Assembly: GCF_002102175.1 (NCBI RefSeq) | Contig: NZ_LQOX01000100.1 | Span: forward strand, 1 to 64,000 | DNA from: Mycobacterium gastri | GTDB taxonomy: Bacteria > Actinomycetota > Actinomycetes > Mycobacteriales > Mycobacteriaceae | DNA: 64,000 nt | Reading direction: 5' to 3' | Shown: piece by piece, positions 56,561-64,000 of the stretch | Layout: the number at the start of each line of letters is the position of its first letter | Numbering within the stretch: position 1 is the stretch's first letter | The notes under the pieces: model-generated | Database searches by the model: none | Seen by the model: only the letters and a program-made list of their open reading frames with translations | What the model was told of the DNA's origin: nothing | Position numbers and translations under genes: made by a program

Positions 56561-57376
56561 ATGCTTCCCGAAATGAGTCAGGATGGAATCCAACCCAACG
56601 CGCCCGTCGCCCTGGTGACGATGGAAATCCGGCACCCGGCAACGGATTCCCTCACCGAATCAACCAGCCGGGAACTCAAACACCTCCTCATCAACGACTT
56701 GCCGATCGAACGCCAGGCGCAGGACGTGAGTTGGGGAGTGACGGCACCCGGCGCCGCCCCCACCCCCGTCGCGGACCGCTTCGTCCGCTACGGCAACCGG
56801 GACAACACCGTTTCGGCCTCACTGAAGAACCAGGCCATCGTCATCGAAACCAGCGCTTACCGCGACTTCGAGGCCTTCTGTGACATCGTGTTGCGGGTCG
56901 CCGACGCTCGCGCGCAGGTTTCGTCGATCGTCGGAGTAGAGCGCATCGGCCTGCGATACGTCCTCGAGATCCGGGTCCCGGTGGGCGTCGACGGCCGGGT
57001 CAACTGGGGCAACTGGATCGACGAGCAGCTGCTCGGCCCCTACCGCATCGCTCCGGGCGGCCTGTCGCTGACCGAGTGGCAGGGTGCTGCGGTCTACCGG
57101 GAACCCCAACCGGGCAAATCCCTGATCTTGCGGTACGGGCCCGGTGTGGGCCAGGCACTGGATCAGAACTACCACCTGCGCCGCATAACCCCGCCCCAGA
57201 CCGGACCATTCTTCCTCATGGACATCGACAGCTTCTGGACTCCGGTGGGCGGCTCCATCCCCGAATACAACAGGGACGCGCTCGTGTCCACCCTGACCGA
57301 CTTGTACGGTCCCGCCCGCGAGGTGTTCCAAGACCTGATCACCGCCCGCCTCAAAGACGAGCTGCTTCGCCAATAG
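56561..57376 (+). CDS. TIGR04255-like conserved protein (Rv0831c-like)
   Basis: The 271-residue protein has the pattern VALVTMEIRHPATD, VRYGNRDNTVSASLKNQAIVIETSAYRDFEAF, VGVERIGLRYVLEIRVP and FLMDIDSFW, typical of the sporadic TIGR04255 group. Length and place match M. tuberculosis Rv0831c (from memory 271 residues). No enzymatic motif is seen, and the function is unknown. It converges on the methyltransferase gene. Confidence 0.75.
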   Translation: MLPEMSQDGIQPNAPVALVTMEIRHPATDSLTESTSRELKHLLINDLPIERQAQDVSWGVTAPGAAPTPVADRFVRYGNRDNTVSASLKNQAIVIETSAYRDFEAFCDIVLRVADARAQVSSIVGVERIGLRYVLEIRVPVGVDGRVNWGNWIDEQLLGPYRIAPGGLSLTEWQGAAVYREPQPGKSLILRYGPGVGQALDQNYHLRRITPPQTGPFFLMDIDSFWTPVGGSIPEYNRDALVSTLTDLYGPAREVFQDLITARLKDELLRQ

Positions 57377-57399
57377 GCCAGCCAGGCCGGCCGACTACG

Positions 57400-58305
57400 T
57401 CAGTACCCGAGCACCGCGCTGGTGTAGGTCACGTCGGCGAACGTGGCCGCGAGTTCGTCGTCGGGATATTCGAAGCCATTGGCTTGGTGGAGTTCCTTGA
57501 CGGTGTACGACGACGTCAGCCAGCCCCGGTCCGACAGGTGCTCGATGATATGGCTGCGTTGGCCGTGATACACCAGCTCGTTGAAGTCCATGTCGAACCC
57601 GAGTTCGCTCATCCGGTCGTGATGGGTGCGCCACCGCTCGTCGGCGAAAATTGCGGTGTCGGGCACGAACTCGAACGCCAGCCGGCTGCCCGGGGCACTC
57701 AACACAGTGATGTTGTCGAACAGGGCGTCCTGCGCGTCCTCCGGCAGGTAGACCAGCAACCCTTCGGCGCTCCATGCCGAAGGGACCTTCCCGTCGAATC
57801 CCGCCGCCTGCAGGGCGGCGGCCCAGTCGTCGCGCAAGTCGACGGCAACGGTGCGGCGCTGGGCGGTGGGCTCGGCACCGAGACCGCTCAGCGTCGACGT
57901 CTTGAACGCGATCACCTCTGGCATGTCGACTTCGTAGACAACGGTGCCCTTCGGCCACGGCAGCCGGTAGGCACGCGCATCCAGGCCGGACGCCAAGATG
58001 ACCACCTGGCCGATGCCGCTCCGCGCGGCGTCGAGGAAGAACCGGTCGTAGAACCTGGTCCGGCAGGCCATCCCGCGGGCCACCCGCTCCGGGTCGAACT
58101 CGGAATCCTCCTCGACCGGAATCTGCCCGTCCACCATCCGGGTATAGACGTCCATGCCGACCGCTCGCACCAATGGCGCGGCGAACGGGTCGTCAATCAG
58201 CGCAAACTCGCGGCTAGCGGCCAGCGCGCGCTGAGCAGCCACCATGGTTGCCGTCGCGCCGACGCTCGTCGCAAGATCCCAGCGATCACCATCGGTGCGC
58301 ACCAT
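57400..58305 (-). CDS. SAM-dependent methyltransferase (Rv0830-like)
   Basis: The 301-residue protein belongs to the mycobacterial TIGR00027 class I methyltransferases: [62 protein letters not shown] (SAM loop) and [20 protein letters not shown] five bases before the ATG supports the start. Length and position match M. tuberculosis Rv0830 from memory. Substrates are mostly unknown; O-methylation of lipids or polyketides is often assumed. Confidence 0.9.
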   Translation of the reverse strand: MVRTDGDRWDLATSVGATATMVAAQRALAASREFALIDDPFAAPLVRAVGMDVYTRMVDGQIPVEEDSEFDPERVARGMACRTRFYDRFFLDAARSGIGQVVILASGLDARAYRLPWPKGTVVYEVDMPEVIAFKTSTLSGLGAEPTAQRRTVAVDLRDDWAAALQAAGFDGKVPSAWSAEGLLVYLPEDAQDALFDNITVLSAPGSRLAFEFVPDTAIFADERWRTHHDRMSELGFDMDFNELVYHGQRSHIIEHLSDRGWLTSSYTVKELHQANGFEYPDDELAATFADVTYTSAVLGY

Positions 58306-58393
58306 GGAAGTTCCTTCGTCGAACCAGGAAAAGATAGATAACCTACTTACTATCACAGACTCGATCGCGCCTGCCGGACTACTCTGACCAACC

Positions 58394-58894
58394 ATGATCG
58401 ACTTCGCCCAGCGCACCATCGATCTCGCCCGCCAGAACGTCGCCGAGGGTGGCCGCCCCTTTGCGACGGTCATCGCCAAAAACGGCGAAATCCTGGCCGA
58501 AAGCGCCAACAAGGTCGCCCAGACCAACGATCCCACCGCCCACGCCGAGATCCTCGCCATCCGCGAGGCCTGCACCAAGCTGGGTACCGAGCACCTGGTG
58601 GGTACCACTATCTACGTCTTGGCGCACCCGTGCCCCATGTGCCTCGGATCGCTGTACTACTGCTCGCCCGACGAAGTGGTATTTCTAACGACGCGCGACG
58701 GCTACGAGCCGCATTACGTCGACGACCGCAAATACTTCGAACTCGCCACCTTCTATGGGGAATTCGCCAAAGACTGGCGGGATCGGCGTCTGCCGATGCG
58801 GTACGAACCGCGCGCTGCCGCCGTTGACGTCTACCGGTTTTGGCAGGAGCGAAACGGCGGCCAACGCACGGCCACCGTCGTCCCGCCCGGCTGA
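58394..58894 (+). CDS. Nucleoside/cytidine deaminase-family enzyme
   Basis: The 166-residue protein has both zinc motifs of the deaminase fold: HAE in [14 protein letters not shown] and PCxxC in [29 protein letters not shown] also fits guanine deaminase/tRNA adenosine deaminase-like enzymes. It corresponds by position to M. tuberculosis Rv0828c. It would deaminate a base or nucleoside in the cytoplasm; which one is unclear. It lies 48 bp upstream of kmtR. Confidence 0.87.
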   Translation: MIDFAQRTIDLARQNVAEGGRPFATVIAKNGEILAESANKVAQTNDPTAHAEILAIREACTKLGTEHLVGTTIYVLAHPCPMCLGSLYYCSPDEVVFLTTRDGYEPHYVDDRKYFELATFYGEFAKDWRDRRLPMRYEPRAAAVDVYRFWQERNGGQRTATVVPPG

Positions 58895-58936
58895 CCCAGC
58901 GCAAACCTTGACAGCACACCAACCTGCATTACTATC

Positions 58937-58950
58937 TGCGTATGCACGCA
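58937..58950. promoter_or_regulatory. Palindromic operator over the kmtR start
   Basis: TGCGT-ATGC-ACGCA lies within a wider AT-flanked dyad (TATCTGCGT...ACGCAAATA), a good fit for an ArsR/SmtB dimer. It includes the start codon of kmtR, so binding would repress the gene itself. Confidence 0.6.
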
Positions 58951-59322
58951 AATAACAGACCAACAAGGTTGCCCGACGACCAGGCCGGCCTCGTGGTCGA
59001 GGTGTTCCGGATGCTCGCCGACGCCACCCGCGTGCAGATTCTGTGGTCCCTGGCGACCAACGAGATGTCGGTCAACGAGCTGGCCGAACACGTACGCAAG
59101 CCGGCGCCGTCGGTGTCCCAGCATCTGGCCAAGCTACGGATGGCGCGCCTGGTGCGCACCCGCCGCGACGGTACGACGATCTTCTACAGCCTGGAAAACG
59201 ACCACGTGCGCCAACTCGTCATCGATGCCGTCTTCAACGCCGAACACGCCGGTCCCGGCGTGCCCCGCCACCACCGCGGCGAGGGACTGCAGGCAGTCGC
59301 TGGAACACCCGACGCTGGATAA
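58942..59322 (+). CDS. kmtR: ArsR/SmtB-family metal sensor KmtR
   Basis: The 126-residue protein has the ArsR winged helix: VEVFRMLADATRVQILWSL, MSVNELAEHVRKPAPSVSQHLAKLRMARLVRTRRDGTTIFYSL, HVRQLVIDAVFNAEH. The His-rich C-terminus (PRHHRGEG) supplies metal ligands; in M. tuberculosis KmtR (Rv0827c) C-terminal and N-terminal His residues sense nickel and cobalt. MHANN at the start keeps the N-terminal His. A palindrome overlaps its start. A His-rich protein follows in the same direction. Confidence 0.85.
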   Translation: MHANNRPTRLPDDQAGLVVEVFRMLADATRVQILWSLATNEMSVNELAEHVRKPAPSVSQHLAKLRMARLVRTRRDGTTIFYSLENDHVRQLVIDAVFNAEHAGPGVPRHHRGEGLQAVAGTPDAG

Positions 59323-59365
59323 CCGAATCCATCAGCCCCACAATGACATTGAGGAGATAAGAAAT

Positions 59366-59578
59366 ATGGTAGCCACCCACACCCATGACACGCCGCACAC
59401 GCACGAACACCAGCACGGCGACATGATCCACAGCCACTCCCACACCAGCCACGAGCACGAGCACGTCGCCCACGAGCACCCGCACTCACACGACGACGGG
59501 ACCCAGCACACCCACGAGCACGTCCATCAGCGCGGCCTCGAAGGCGTTGAAGAGGTGCACAGCCACGCGCACAGCTGA
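59366..59578 (+). CDS. His-rich metal-binding protein downstream of kmtR
   Basis: The 70-residue protein is about one third histidine (THTHDTPHTHEHQHGD, SHSHTSHEHEHV, HEHPHSHDD). GAGGAG nine bases before the ATG supports translation. It resembles Hpn-type or nickel/zinc storage peptides. Following kmtR by 43 bp, it is probably derepressed with it when nickel or cobalt is high and would bind the metal. Confidence 0.75.
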   Translation: MVATHTHDTPHTHEHQHGDMIHSHSHTSHEHEHVAHEHPHSHDDGTQHTHEHVHQRGLEGVEEVHSHAHS

Positions 59579-59586
59579 GGCGCGGG

Positions 59587-60636
59587 TCAGACCTTGGGGC
59601 AGTAATGCGCGGGGTTGTCGCGCTCGTCCAGTGGCGGCAGGTTGCGCGCCGGAGTATGCACCAGCGGGGTGTCGGCCGGGATCCGTCCGCGGGCCCGGTC
59701 CCAGCCGGCCCGCGCCCGCGGGTGCTTCCGGTACCGGGGCGGCACGAAGGCGAAGACCAGACGGACGAAGTCGCCGAAGCGCCGGTGTAGCCATTCGTCC
59801 CGGCGCGACCACTGGTAGCCCATCAGTTCGCGCACCGGCGCGTCGTAGAGGCCGACCGTGAGCCAGACGAAGAACGGCGCCAACAGCCTGCGCTGCAGGG
59901 CCCACAACGGGTCCGGGACCCATTGGGCGAAGGGGGGTTTGGGCAACTCGGTCAAATCCAGCACGGCCCTCGCCGCAAAGTTGTTCTCCAGCACGTTGCG
60001 GCACATGTGGTCCCAGTAGACCTGAAATTCCTCCCAGGACGCCGGCACCGGCCGCATGCTCATGCCGTACATCCGATACCACTGGACGTGTTCGTCGAAA
60101 AGCTGACGCTGCTGCGCCTCGGTCAGGCCGCCGCAGAACCGCTCGGCGACGTGCAGGGTCCCGACGAAGAACGTGGCATGCGCCCAATAGAAGACGTCCG
60201 GGTTCAATGCGTGGTAGCGGCGCCCCGCCGCGTCGACGCCCTTGATGTCCACGTGGTAGTCGCGCACCTCGGCGCCGGTGACCGGAGCCCGGTCGCCGTC
60301 GAAAACCACGCCGCCGATCGGGTACAACGACCGCAACAGCCGCGGCCAGCGTTCCCGAAAGAACGTCGAGTGCTCCTCGACCGCCGCCCCCAGCTGGGGA
60401 TGCATATTCTGCATGGACCCGGCCCACGGACCCTGCAGCATGCCGCGCCAGTCGCCAAAGTATCGCCAGGTCAGCGAATCCGGGCCGAGCGGCACAGGTG
60501 GCGCGTCGTAACCCAGCGGTGAAACCGGGCAACCGGCGGCTACCGAGTCGTTCGGCGCCGCACCGGCAGCGGCGCCCCTCGAGGGTTGCAGCTTAGCGCT
60601 GGTCAGCGGGCACGAAGCAGACGTATCTTGAGTCAC
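59587..60636 (-). CDS. DUF2236 (MpaB/latex-clearing type) oxygenase
   Basis: From a GTG the protein has 349 residues: LTWRYFGDWRGMLQGPWAGSMQNMHPQLGAAVEEHS, VHxxIKG-type VDIKGVDAAGRRYHALNPDVFYWAHATFF, FDEHVQWYRMYGM and YWDHMCRNVLENN. The conserved His/Asp residues fit a heme-binding DUF2236 oxygenase. Length matches M. tuberculosis Rv0826. It diverges from the TetR gene, which may control it. Frames further upstream run through that TetR gene and were not used. Confidence 0.85.
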   Translation of the reverse strand: MTQDTSASCPLTSAKLQPSRGAAAGAAPNDSVAAGCPVSPLGYDAPPVPLGPDSLTWRYFGDWRGMLQGPWAGSMQNMHPQLGAAVEEHSTFFRERWPRLLRSLYPIGGVVFDGDRAPVTGAEVRDYHVDIKGVDAAGRRYHALNPDVFYWAHATFFVGTLHVAERFCGGLTEAQQRQLFDEHVQWYRMYGMSMRPVPASWEEFQVYWDHMCRNVLENNFAARAVLDLTELPKPPFAQWVPDPLWALQRRLLAPFFVWLTVGLYDAPVRELMGYQWSRRDEWLHRRFGDFVRLVFAFVPPRYRKHPRARAGWDRARGRIPADTPLVHTPARNLPPLDERDNPAHYCPKV

Positions 60637-60711
60637 TGGTGCTTTCCCGGTGGTTAGGGCGACGTCAGCAATTCTGACTACACGCGTTGTCACTTGAAGT
60701 TTAGGAGCGAT

Positions 60712-61353
60712 GTGCAGGCCGGTCAAAAACGAGGCCGCTGGACCGGCGTCCCGCTGGAAGATCGCCACGCCGTACGTCGGGAAAATCTGATCGCCGCCGG
60801 CGTGCAACTGCTCGGCGAGAAGGACGGGCCGGCGCTGACCGTCCGTGCGGTCTGCCGCAAGGCGGCTCTGACCGAGCGTTACTTCTATGAAAGCTTCACC
60901 GACCGTGAGCACTTCGTGCGCGCAGTGTACGACGACGTCTGCACCCGGGCCATGGCCACGCTCATGTCGGCCCATACCGCCCAGGAAGCGGTGGAGCGAT
61001 TCGTCGCCCTGATGGTCGATGATCCGGTGCGCGGGCGGGTGCTGCTGTTGGCGCCGACGGTGGAACCGGTACTGACCCGCTCCGGCGCGGAGTGGATGCC
61101 CAACTTCATCGAGCTGCTGCAGCGAAAGCTCTCCCGCATTGTCGATCCGGTTGTGCAGAAACTGGTCGCCACCAGCTTGATCGGCGCTCTGACCGGCCTG
61201 TTTACCGCGTACCTGAATGGCCAACTAGGGGCCACCCGCCAGCAATTCATCGACTACTGCGTCGACATGCTGCTCAATGCGGCGGCCAGCCATGTGCCGC
61301 ACCGACTCGGCCACGAAGCCGGGCACCCCGCCGCGGCGCGGCCTCGCGAATGA
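60712..61353 (+). CDS. TetR-family regulator (Rv0825c-like)
   Basis: From a GTG with AGGAG five bases upstream, the protein has 213 residues, the length I recall for Rv0825c. The HTH reads LIAAGVQLLGEKDGPALTVRAVCRKAALTERYFYESFTDREHF. The helical C-terminus is standard. It is divergent from the DUF2236 gene and upstream of desA1, so either may be its target. Confidence 0.85.
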   Translation: MQAGQKRGRWTGVPLEDRHAVRRENLIAAGVQLLGEKDGPALTVRAVCRKAALTERYFYESFTDREHFVRAVYDDVCTRAMATLMSAHTAQEAVERFVALMVDDPVRGRVLLLAPTVEPVLTRSGAEWMPNFIELLQRKLSRIVDPVVQKLVATSLIGALTGLFTAYLNGQLGATRQQFIDYCVDMLLNAAASHVPHRLGHEAGHPAAARPRE

Positions 61354-61420
61354 CGTCGCCACAGTCACAACAGTCACAATCGTGACTCACCGCGCGGCGG
61401 GCAAACTTGTTGATACCGGT

Positions 61421-61459
61421 CGACACAGATATATTGAGTGCAACCCATCGACACAGATA
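61421..61459 (+). promoter_or_regulatory. Direct repeat upstream of desA1
   Basis: CGACACAGATA occurs twice (61421-61431 and 61449-61459), 28 bp apart, ending 12 bp before the ATG. It could be a regulator binding site; in M. tuberculosis desA1 is controlled by the TetR protein MadR. I cannot say if this is that site. Confidence 0.4.
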
Positions 61460-61471
61460 ACCGGAGGGACT

Positions 61472-62488
61472 ATGTCAGCCCAGCTGACCGACTTACAGCT
61501 GCTGCACGAACTCGAACCGGTCGTCGAGCAATACTTGAACCGGCACCTGTCCATGCATAAAGCCTGGAACCCGCACGACTACATCCCGTGGTCGGACGGG
61601 AAGAATTTCTATGCCCTCGGCGGCCAGGACTGGGACCCCGATGAGAGCAAGCTTTCCGACGTCGCCCAGGTGGCTATGGTTCAGAACCTGGTCACCGAGG
61701 ACAATCTGCCGTCCTACCACCGCGAGATCGCGATGAACATGGGCATGGACGGCGCCTGGGGACAGTGGGTCAACCGCTGGACCGCCGAGGAGAACCGGCA
61801 CGGTATCGCGCTGCGCGACTACCTGGTAGTGACCCGATCGGTCGACCCCGTGGAGCTGGAGAAGCTTCGCCTTGAGGTGGTCAACCGGGGCTTCAGCCCG
61901 GGCCAGAACCACCAGGGCGAGTATTTCGCCGAGAGCGTCACCGACTCCGTCATCTACGTGAGTTTCCAGGAGCTGGCAACCCGGGTTTCGCATCGCAATA
62001 CCGGTAAGGCCTGCAACGACCCGGTGGCCGACCAGCTGATGGCCAGGATCTCCGCCGATGAGAACCTGCACATGATCTTCTATCGCGACGTCAGCGAGGC
62101 AGCGTTTGACCTGGCGCCCAACCAGGCGATGAAGTCGCTGCACCTGATTCTGCGGCACTTCAAAATGCCCGGCTTCCTGGTGCCCGAGTTCCGCCGCAAG
62201 GCCGTCATCATCGCCGTCGGCGGCGTCTACGACATTCGCATTCACCTCGACGAGGTGGTCAAGCCGGTGCTGAAGAAATGGCGCATCTTCGAGCGGGACG
62301 ACTTCACCGGCGAGGCCGCCCGGATGCGCGACGACCTCGCCAAGCTGATGGAAGAGCTCGAGGCGGAGTGCGACAAGTTCGAGGCGTCCAAGCAGCGCTA
62401 CCTCGCGCGCCAGGCCCGCATGGATGAGCGCATCACCGCCAGGAAGGTGCTCACCACCAAGGGCACGCTGAAGATGACCGGGCGGTAG
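61472..62488 (+). CDS. desA1: Acyl-ACP desaturase DesA1
   Basis: The 338-residue protein matches DesA1 (Rv0824c) in length and has the two di-iron motifs: EENRH in TAEENRHGIALRDY and DENLH in SADENLHMIFY. GGAGG six bases before the ATG supports the start. The stearoyl-ACP-desaturase-type fold introduces double bonds in acyl-ACP precursors of mycolic acids, using O2 and electrons from a ferredoxin-type donor. In M. smegmatis and M. tuberculosis it is essential. It lies between the TetR regulator and dus, as in M. tuberculosis. Confidence 0.95.
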   Translation: MSAQLTDLQLLHELEPVVEQYLNRHLSMHKAWNPHDYIPWSDGKNFYALGGQDWDPDESKLSDVAQVAMVQNLVTEDNLPSYHREIAMNMGMDGAWGQWVNRWTAEENRHGIALRDYLVVTRSVDPVELEKLRLEVVNRGFSPGQNHQGEYFAESVTDSVIYVSFQELATRVSHRNTGKACNDPVADQLMARISADENLHMIFYRDVSEAAFDLAPNQAMKSLHLILRHFKMPGFLVPEFRRKAVIIAVGGVYDIRIHLDEVVKPVLKKWRIFERDDFTGEAARMRDDLAKLMEELEAECDKFEASKQRYLARQARMDERITARKVLTTKGTLKMTGR

Positions 62489-62494
62489 CGGCCA

Positions 62495-63685
62495 TTGCGC
62501 ATCGGCTCGATCGAGCTTGCCAGCCCGGTTGTGCTGGCGCCGATGGCCGGTGTGACGAACGTTGCGTTCCGCACCCTGTGCCGTGACTTCGGTTCGATGC
62601 GTAGCGACCCGCTGCGTGCGGCTCCGCCGCCCTTGCGATCGCCACGAGAACGGTCGAGGGTCGGCACGATCAGTGGACTCTACGTCTGCGAAATGGTGAC
62701 CGCCCGCGCGCTGGTAGAACGGCATCCGGTCACCATGCACATGACGACATTCGCCCCGGACGAATCGCCCCGCTCGCTGCAGCTGTACACCGTCGACCCG
62801 GACACCACCTACGCGGCCGCGCGGATGATCGCCAACGAAGGCCTGGCCGACCACATTGATATGAATTTCGGCTGCCCGGTACCCAAGGTGACCAAGCGCG
62901 GCGGCGGCGCGGCCCTGCCGTTCAAGCGACGGCTGTTCGGCCGAATCGTCGCTGCGGCCGTGCGCGCCACCGAGGACACCGGGATACCCGTGACCGTCAA
63001 GTTCCGGATCGGCATCGACGACGCCCACCCCACCCATCTTGACGCCGGCCGCATCGCGGAAGCCGAAGGCGCCGCCGCGGTCGCCCTGCACGCCCGGACG
63101 GCCGCGCAACGTTACTCCGGAACCGCAGACTGGGACCAGATCACCCGGCTCAAGCAGCAGGTCACGACCATTCCGGTGCTGGGCAACGGGGACATCTACG
63201 ACGCCAGCGACGCGCTGGCCATGATGGCTAGCACCGGGTGTGACGGCGTGGTGATCGGCCGCGGTTGCCTGGGCCGGCCGTGGCTGTTCGCCGAGTTGTC
63301 GGCCGCCTTTACCGGTCGCCCGACCCCGGCCCCGCCCACGCTGGGTGAGGTCGCCGACGTCATCCGCCGGCACGGCGCGCTACTGGCGGCACACTTCGGT
63401 GAGGACAAGGGCATGCGCGATATCCGTAAGCACATCGCCTGGTACCTGCATGGGTTCCCGGCCAGATCAGACATCCGGCGAGCGTTGGCGCTGGTCAAAA
63501 CCTTGAGCGAACTCGACGACCTGCTGAACCGGTTGGACGGCAGTGTCCCGTTCCCGAGTGCCGGCAACGGCCCGCGGGGCCGGCAGGGCTCACCCGCCCG
63601 GGTGGCCCTTCCCGACGGTTGGCTGGACGACGCCGACGACTGCCGAGTGCCCGACGGAGCCGACGTCATGCATTCTGGTGGTTGA
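62495..63685 (+). CDS. dus: tRNA-dihydrouridine synthase
   Basis: The 396-residue protein (TTG start, 7 bp after desA1) is an FMN-dependent Dus: VVLAPMAGVTNVAFRTLC, SLQLYTVDPDTTYAAARM, HIDMNFGCPVPKVTKRGGG (catalytic Cys), FRIGIDD, ALHARTAAQRYSG, IPVLGNGDIY and GVVIGRGCLGRPWLF. It reduces uridines in tRNA D-loops. About 20 extra residues (MRSDPLRAAPPPLRSPRERS) interrupt the stretch between FRTLCRD and VGTISGLYVCEM; these are not in the M. tuberculosis protein as I remember it. The frame is kept. Confidence 0.93.
   Translation: MRIGSIELASPVVLAPMAGVTNVAFRTLCRDFGSMRSDPLRAAPPPLRSPRERSRVGTISGLYVCEMVTARALVERHPVTMHMTTFAPDESPRSLQLYTVDPDTTYAAARMIANEGLADHIDMNFGCPVPKVTKRGGGAALPFKRRLFGRIVAAAVRATEDTGIPVTVKFRIGIDDAHPTHLDAGRIAEAEGAAAVALHARTAAQRYSGTADWDQITRLKQQVTTIPVLGNGDIYDASDALAMMASTGCDGVVIGRGCLGRPWLFAELSAAFTGRPTPAPPTLGEVADVIRRHGALLAAHFGEDKGMRDIRKHIAWYLHGFPARSDIRRALALVKTLSELDDLLNRLDGSVPFPSAGNGPRGRQGSPARVALPDGWLDDADDCRVPDGADVMHSGG
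62590..62658 (+). repeat. In-frame insertion in dus, repeat-like
   Basis: About 66-69 bp encode RSDPLRAAPPPLRSPRE, an Arg/Pro-rich segment that does not belong to the Dus fold. Such segments are typical of short dispersed GC-rich repeats in mycobacteria. Only this copy is visible in the window; exact borders are uncertain. Confidence 0.45.
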
Positions 63686-63837
63686 ACCGAAACTCTTCCG
63701 AGATCGCGTCCGCGACCACAAGTCAGTACGATGTGGGCTTTATGCATGGCGCGGCGCCAATCGACTCGGCGCTGCGCCGATGTGTGCGCACGGACAACCC
63801 TGATGTCCGGATCATATTTTTCGGAGGCCGATAGGAC

Positions 63838-64000
63838 ATGAGTGACGGCGACAAAGACGCCACTCCTGACCTTCGGCGCGTGTCCGGCTCCCGCAACGAC
63901 GCCCAACGGGTCACCCTAAACCCGCCCGCGACACCAGGCGCCGCGCCGTGGGAGCGGTTCTTCGCGCCGCCGCCCGAGGACAGCTTGCTCCGCTGGTCGG
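63838..64000 (+). CDS. LytR-CpsA-Psr family protein, N-terminus (partial)
   Basis: The first 54 codons read MSDGDKDATPDLRRVSGSRN, then DAQRVTLNPPATPGAAPWERFF and run off the edge. By position after dus this should be the Rv0822c-like LCP protein, which links arabinogalactan or other polymers to peptidoglycan. The catalytic domain is outside the window, so the call rests on context. Confidence 0.5.
   Translation, partial: MSDGDKDATPDLRRVSGSRNDAQRVTLNPPATPGAAPWERFFAPPPEDSLLRWS

Noticed and set aside
59486..60532. Arg/Gly-rich minus-strand frame overlapping the DUF2236 gene in another frame
   Set aside because: The DUF2236 frame carries the conserved motifs and expected length; this one has none.
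61493..63373. Minus-strand frame of about 626 codons opposite desA1 and dus
   Set aside because: Both plus-strand genes are certain by motifs; the antisense frame has no motif and is a GC effect.

Overview
The window is GC-rich actinobacterial DNA, most likely from a non-tuberculous Mycobacterium. It carries an mmpS-mmpL pair, a PapA-type acyltransferase, F420-type LLM oxidoreductases, a DesA1 acyl-ACP desaturase and a KmtR-type metal sensor. From memory of M. tuberculosis H37Rv, the right end (56.5-64 kb) matches the block Rv0831c to Rv0822c in order and strand, read backwards. The genes at 6.0-7.2 kb match lpqR (Rv0838) and its neighbour Rv0839. Between these two conserved blocks lie about 48 kb of accessory DNA next to a tRNA-Phe gene, with many gene fragments, so the locus looks like an insertion hot spot.

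Layout. 0.3-4.3 kb: a minus-strand operon for a B12-dependent acyl-CoA mutase (large and small subunits), an LLM flavin/F420 oxidoreductase and a class III CoA-transferase. 4.5-6 kb: an amidase. 6-7.2 kb: a methyltransferase remnant and an LpqR-type D-Ala-D-Ala dipeptidase. 7.45-14.2 kb: one very large A-T-C-A-T-KS megasynthase with no AT and no thioesterase. 14.2-16.2 kb: a TetR regulator facing a decayed CocE-type hydrolase. 16.4-18 kb: a secreted GH12 cellulase with two CBM2 modules. 18.2-22.8 kb: MarR, type 2 IPP isomerase, a membrane protein and a PcaB-like lyase. 22.9-27.6 kb: a moaA fragment, then an SDR / acetoacetate-decarboxylase-like / two-amidohydrolase operon. 27.6-32.2 kb: TetR, mmpS, mmpL and a small membrane protein. 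32.3-35.1 kb: an ATP-grasp ligase coupled to a serine hydrolase. 35.1-36.5 kb: gene remnants and a small exported protein. 36.5-39.7 kb: a Pap acyltransferase and a low-GC membrane glycosyltransferase.

40158-55922 is an integrated actinomycete integrative and conjugative element (AICE, pSAM2-like). It is bounded by a 23-bp direct repeat that is part of the tRNA-Phe gene. Its core is an HUH Rep initiator, NUDIX protein, GntR regulator, Pra-like activator, FtsK/TraSA translocase, Xis and tyrosine integrase. Its cargo looks like defence: an AbiF-type HEPN protein with a structured RNA just upstream, a toxin-antitoxin remnant, a deleted restriction-modification locus, and a three-Cys-motif (DUF5131) plus TcmP pair.

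Right of the element are tRNA-Phe, -Asp and -Glu (minus) and -Lys (plus), then the conserved block: a TIGR04255-like protein, a SAM methyltransferase, a deaminase, kmtR with a His-rich metal-binding protein, a DUF2236 protein facing a TetR regulator, desA1, dus (with a small in-frame insertion) and the start of an LCP-family gene. All calls come from reading the sequence and from memory of the families; no database search was run.
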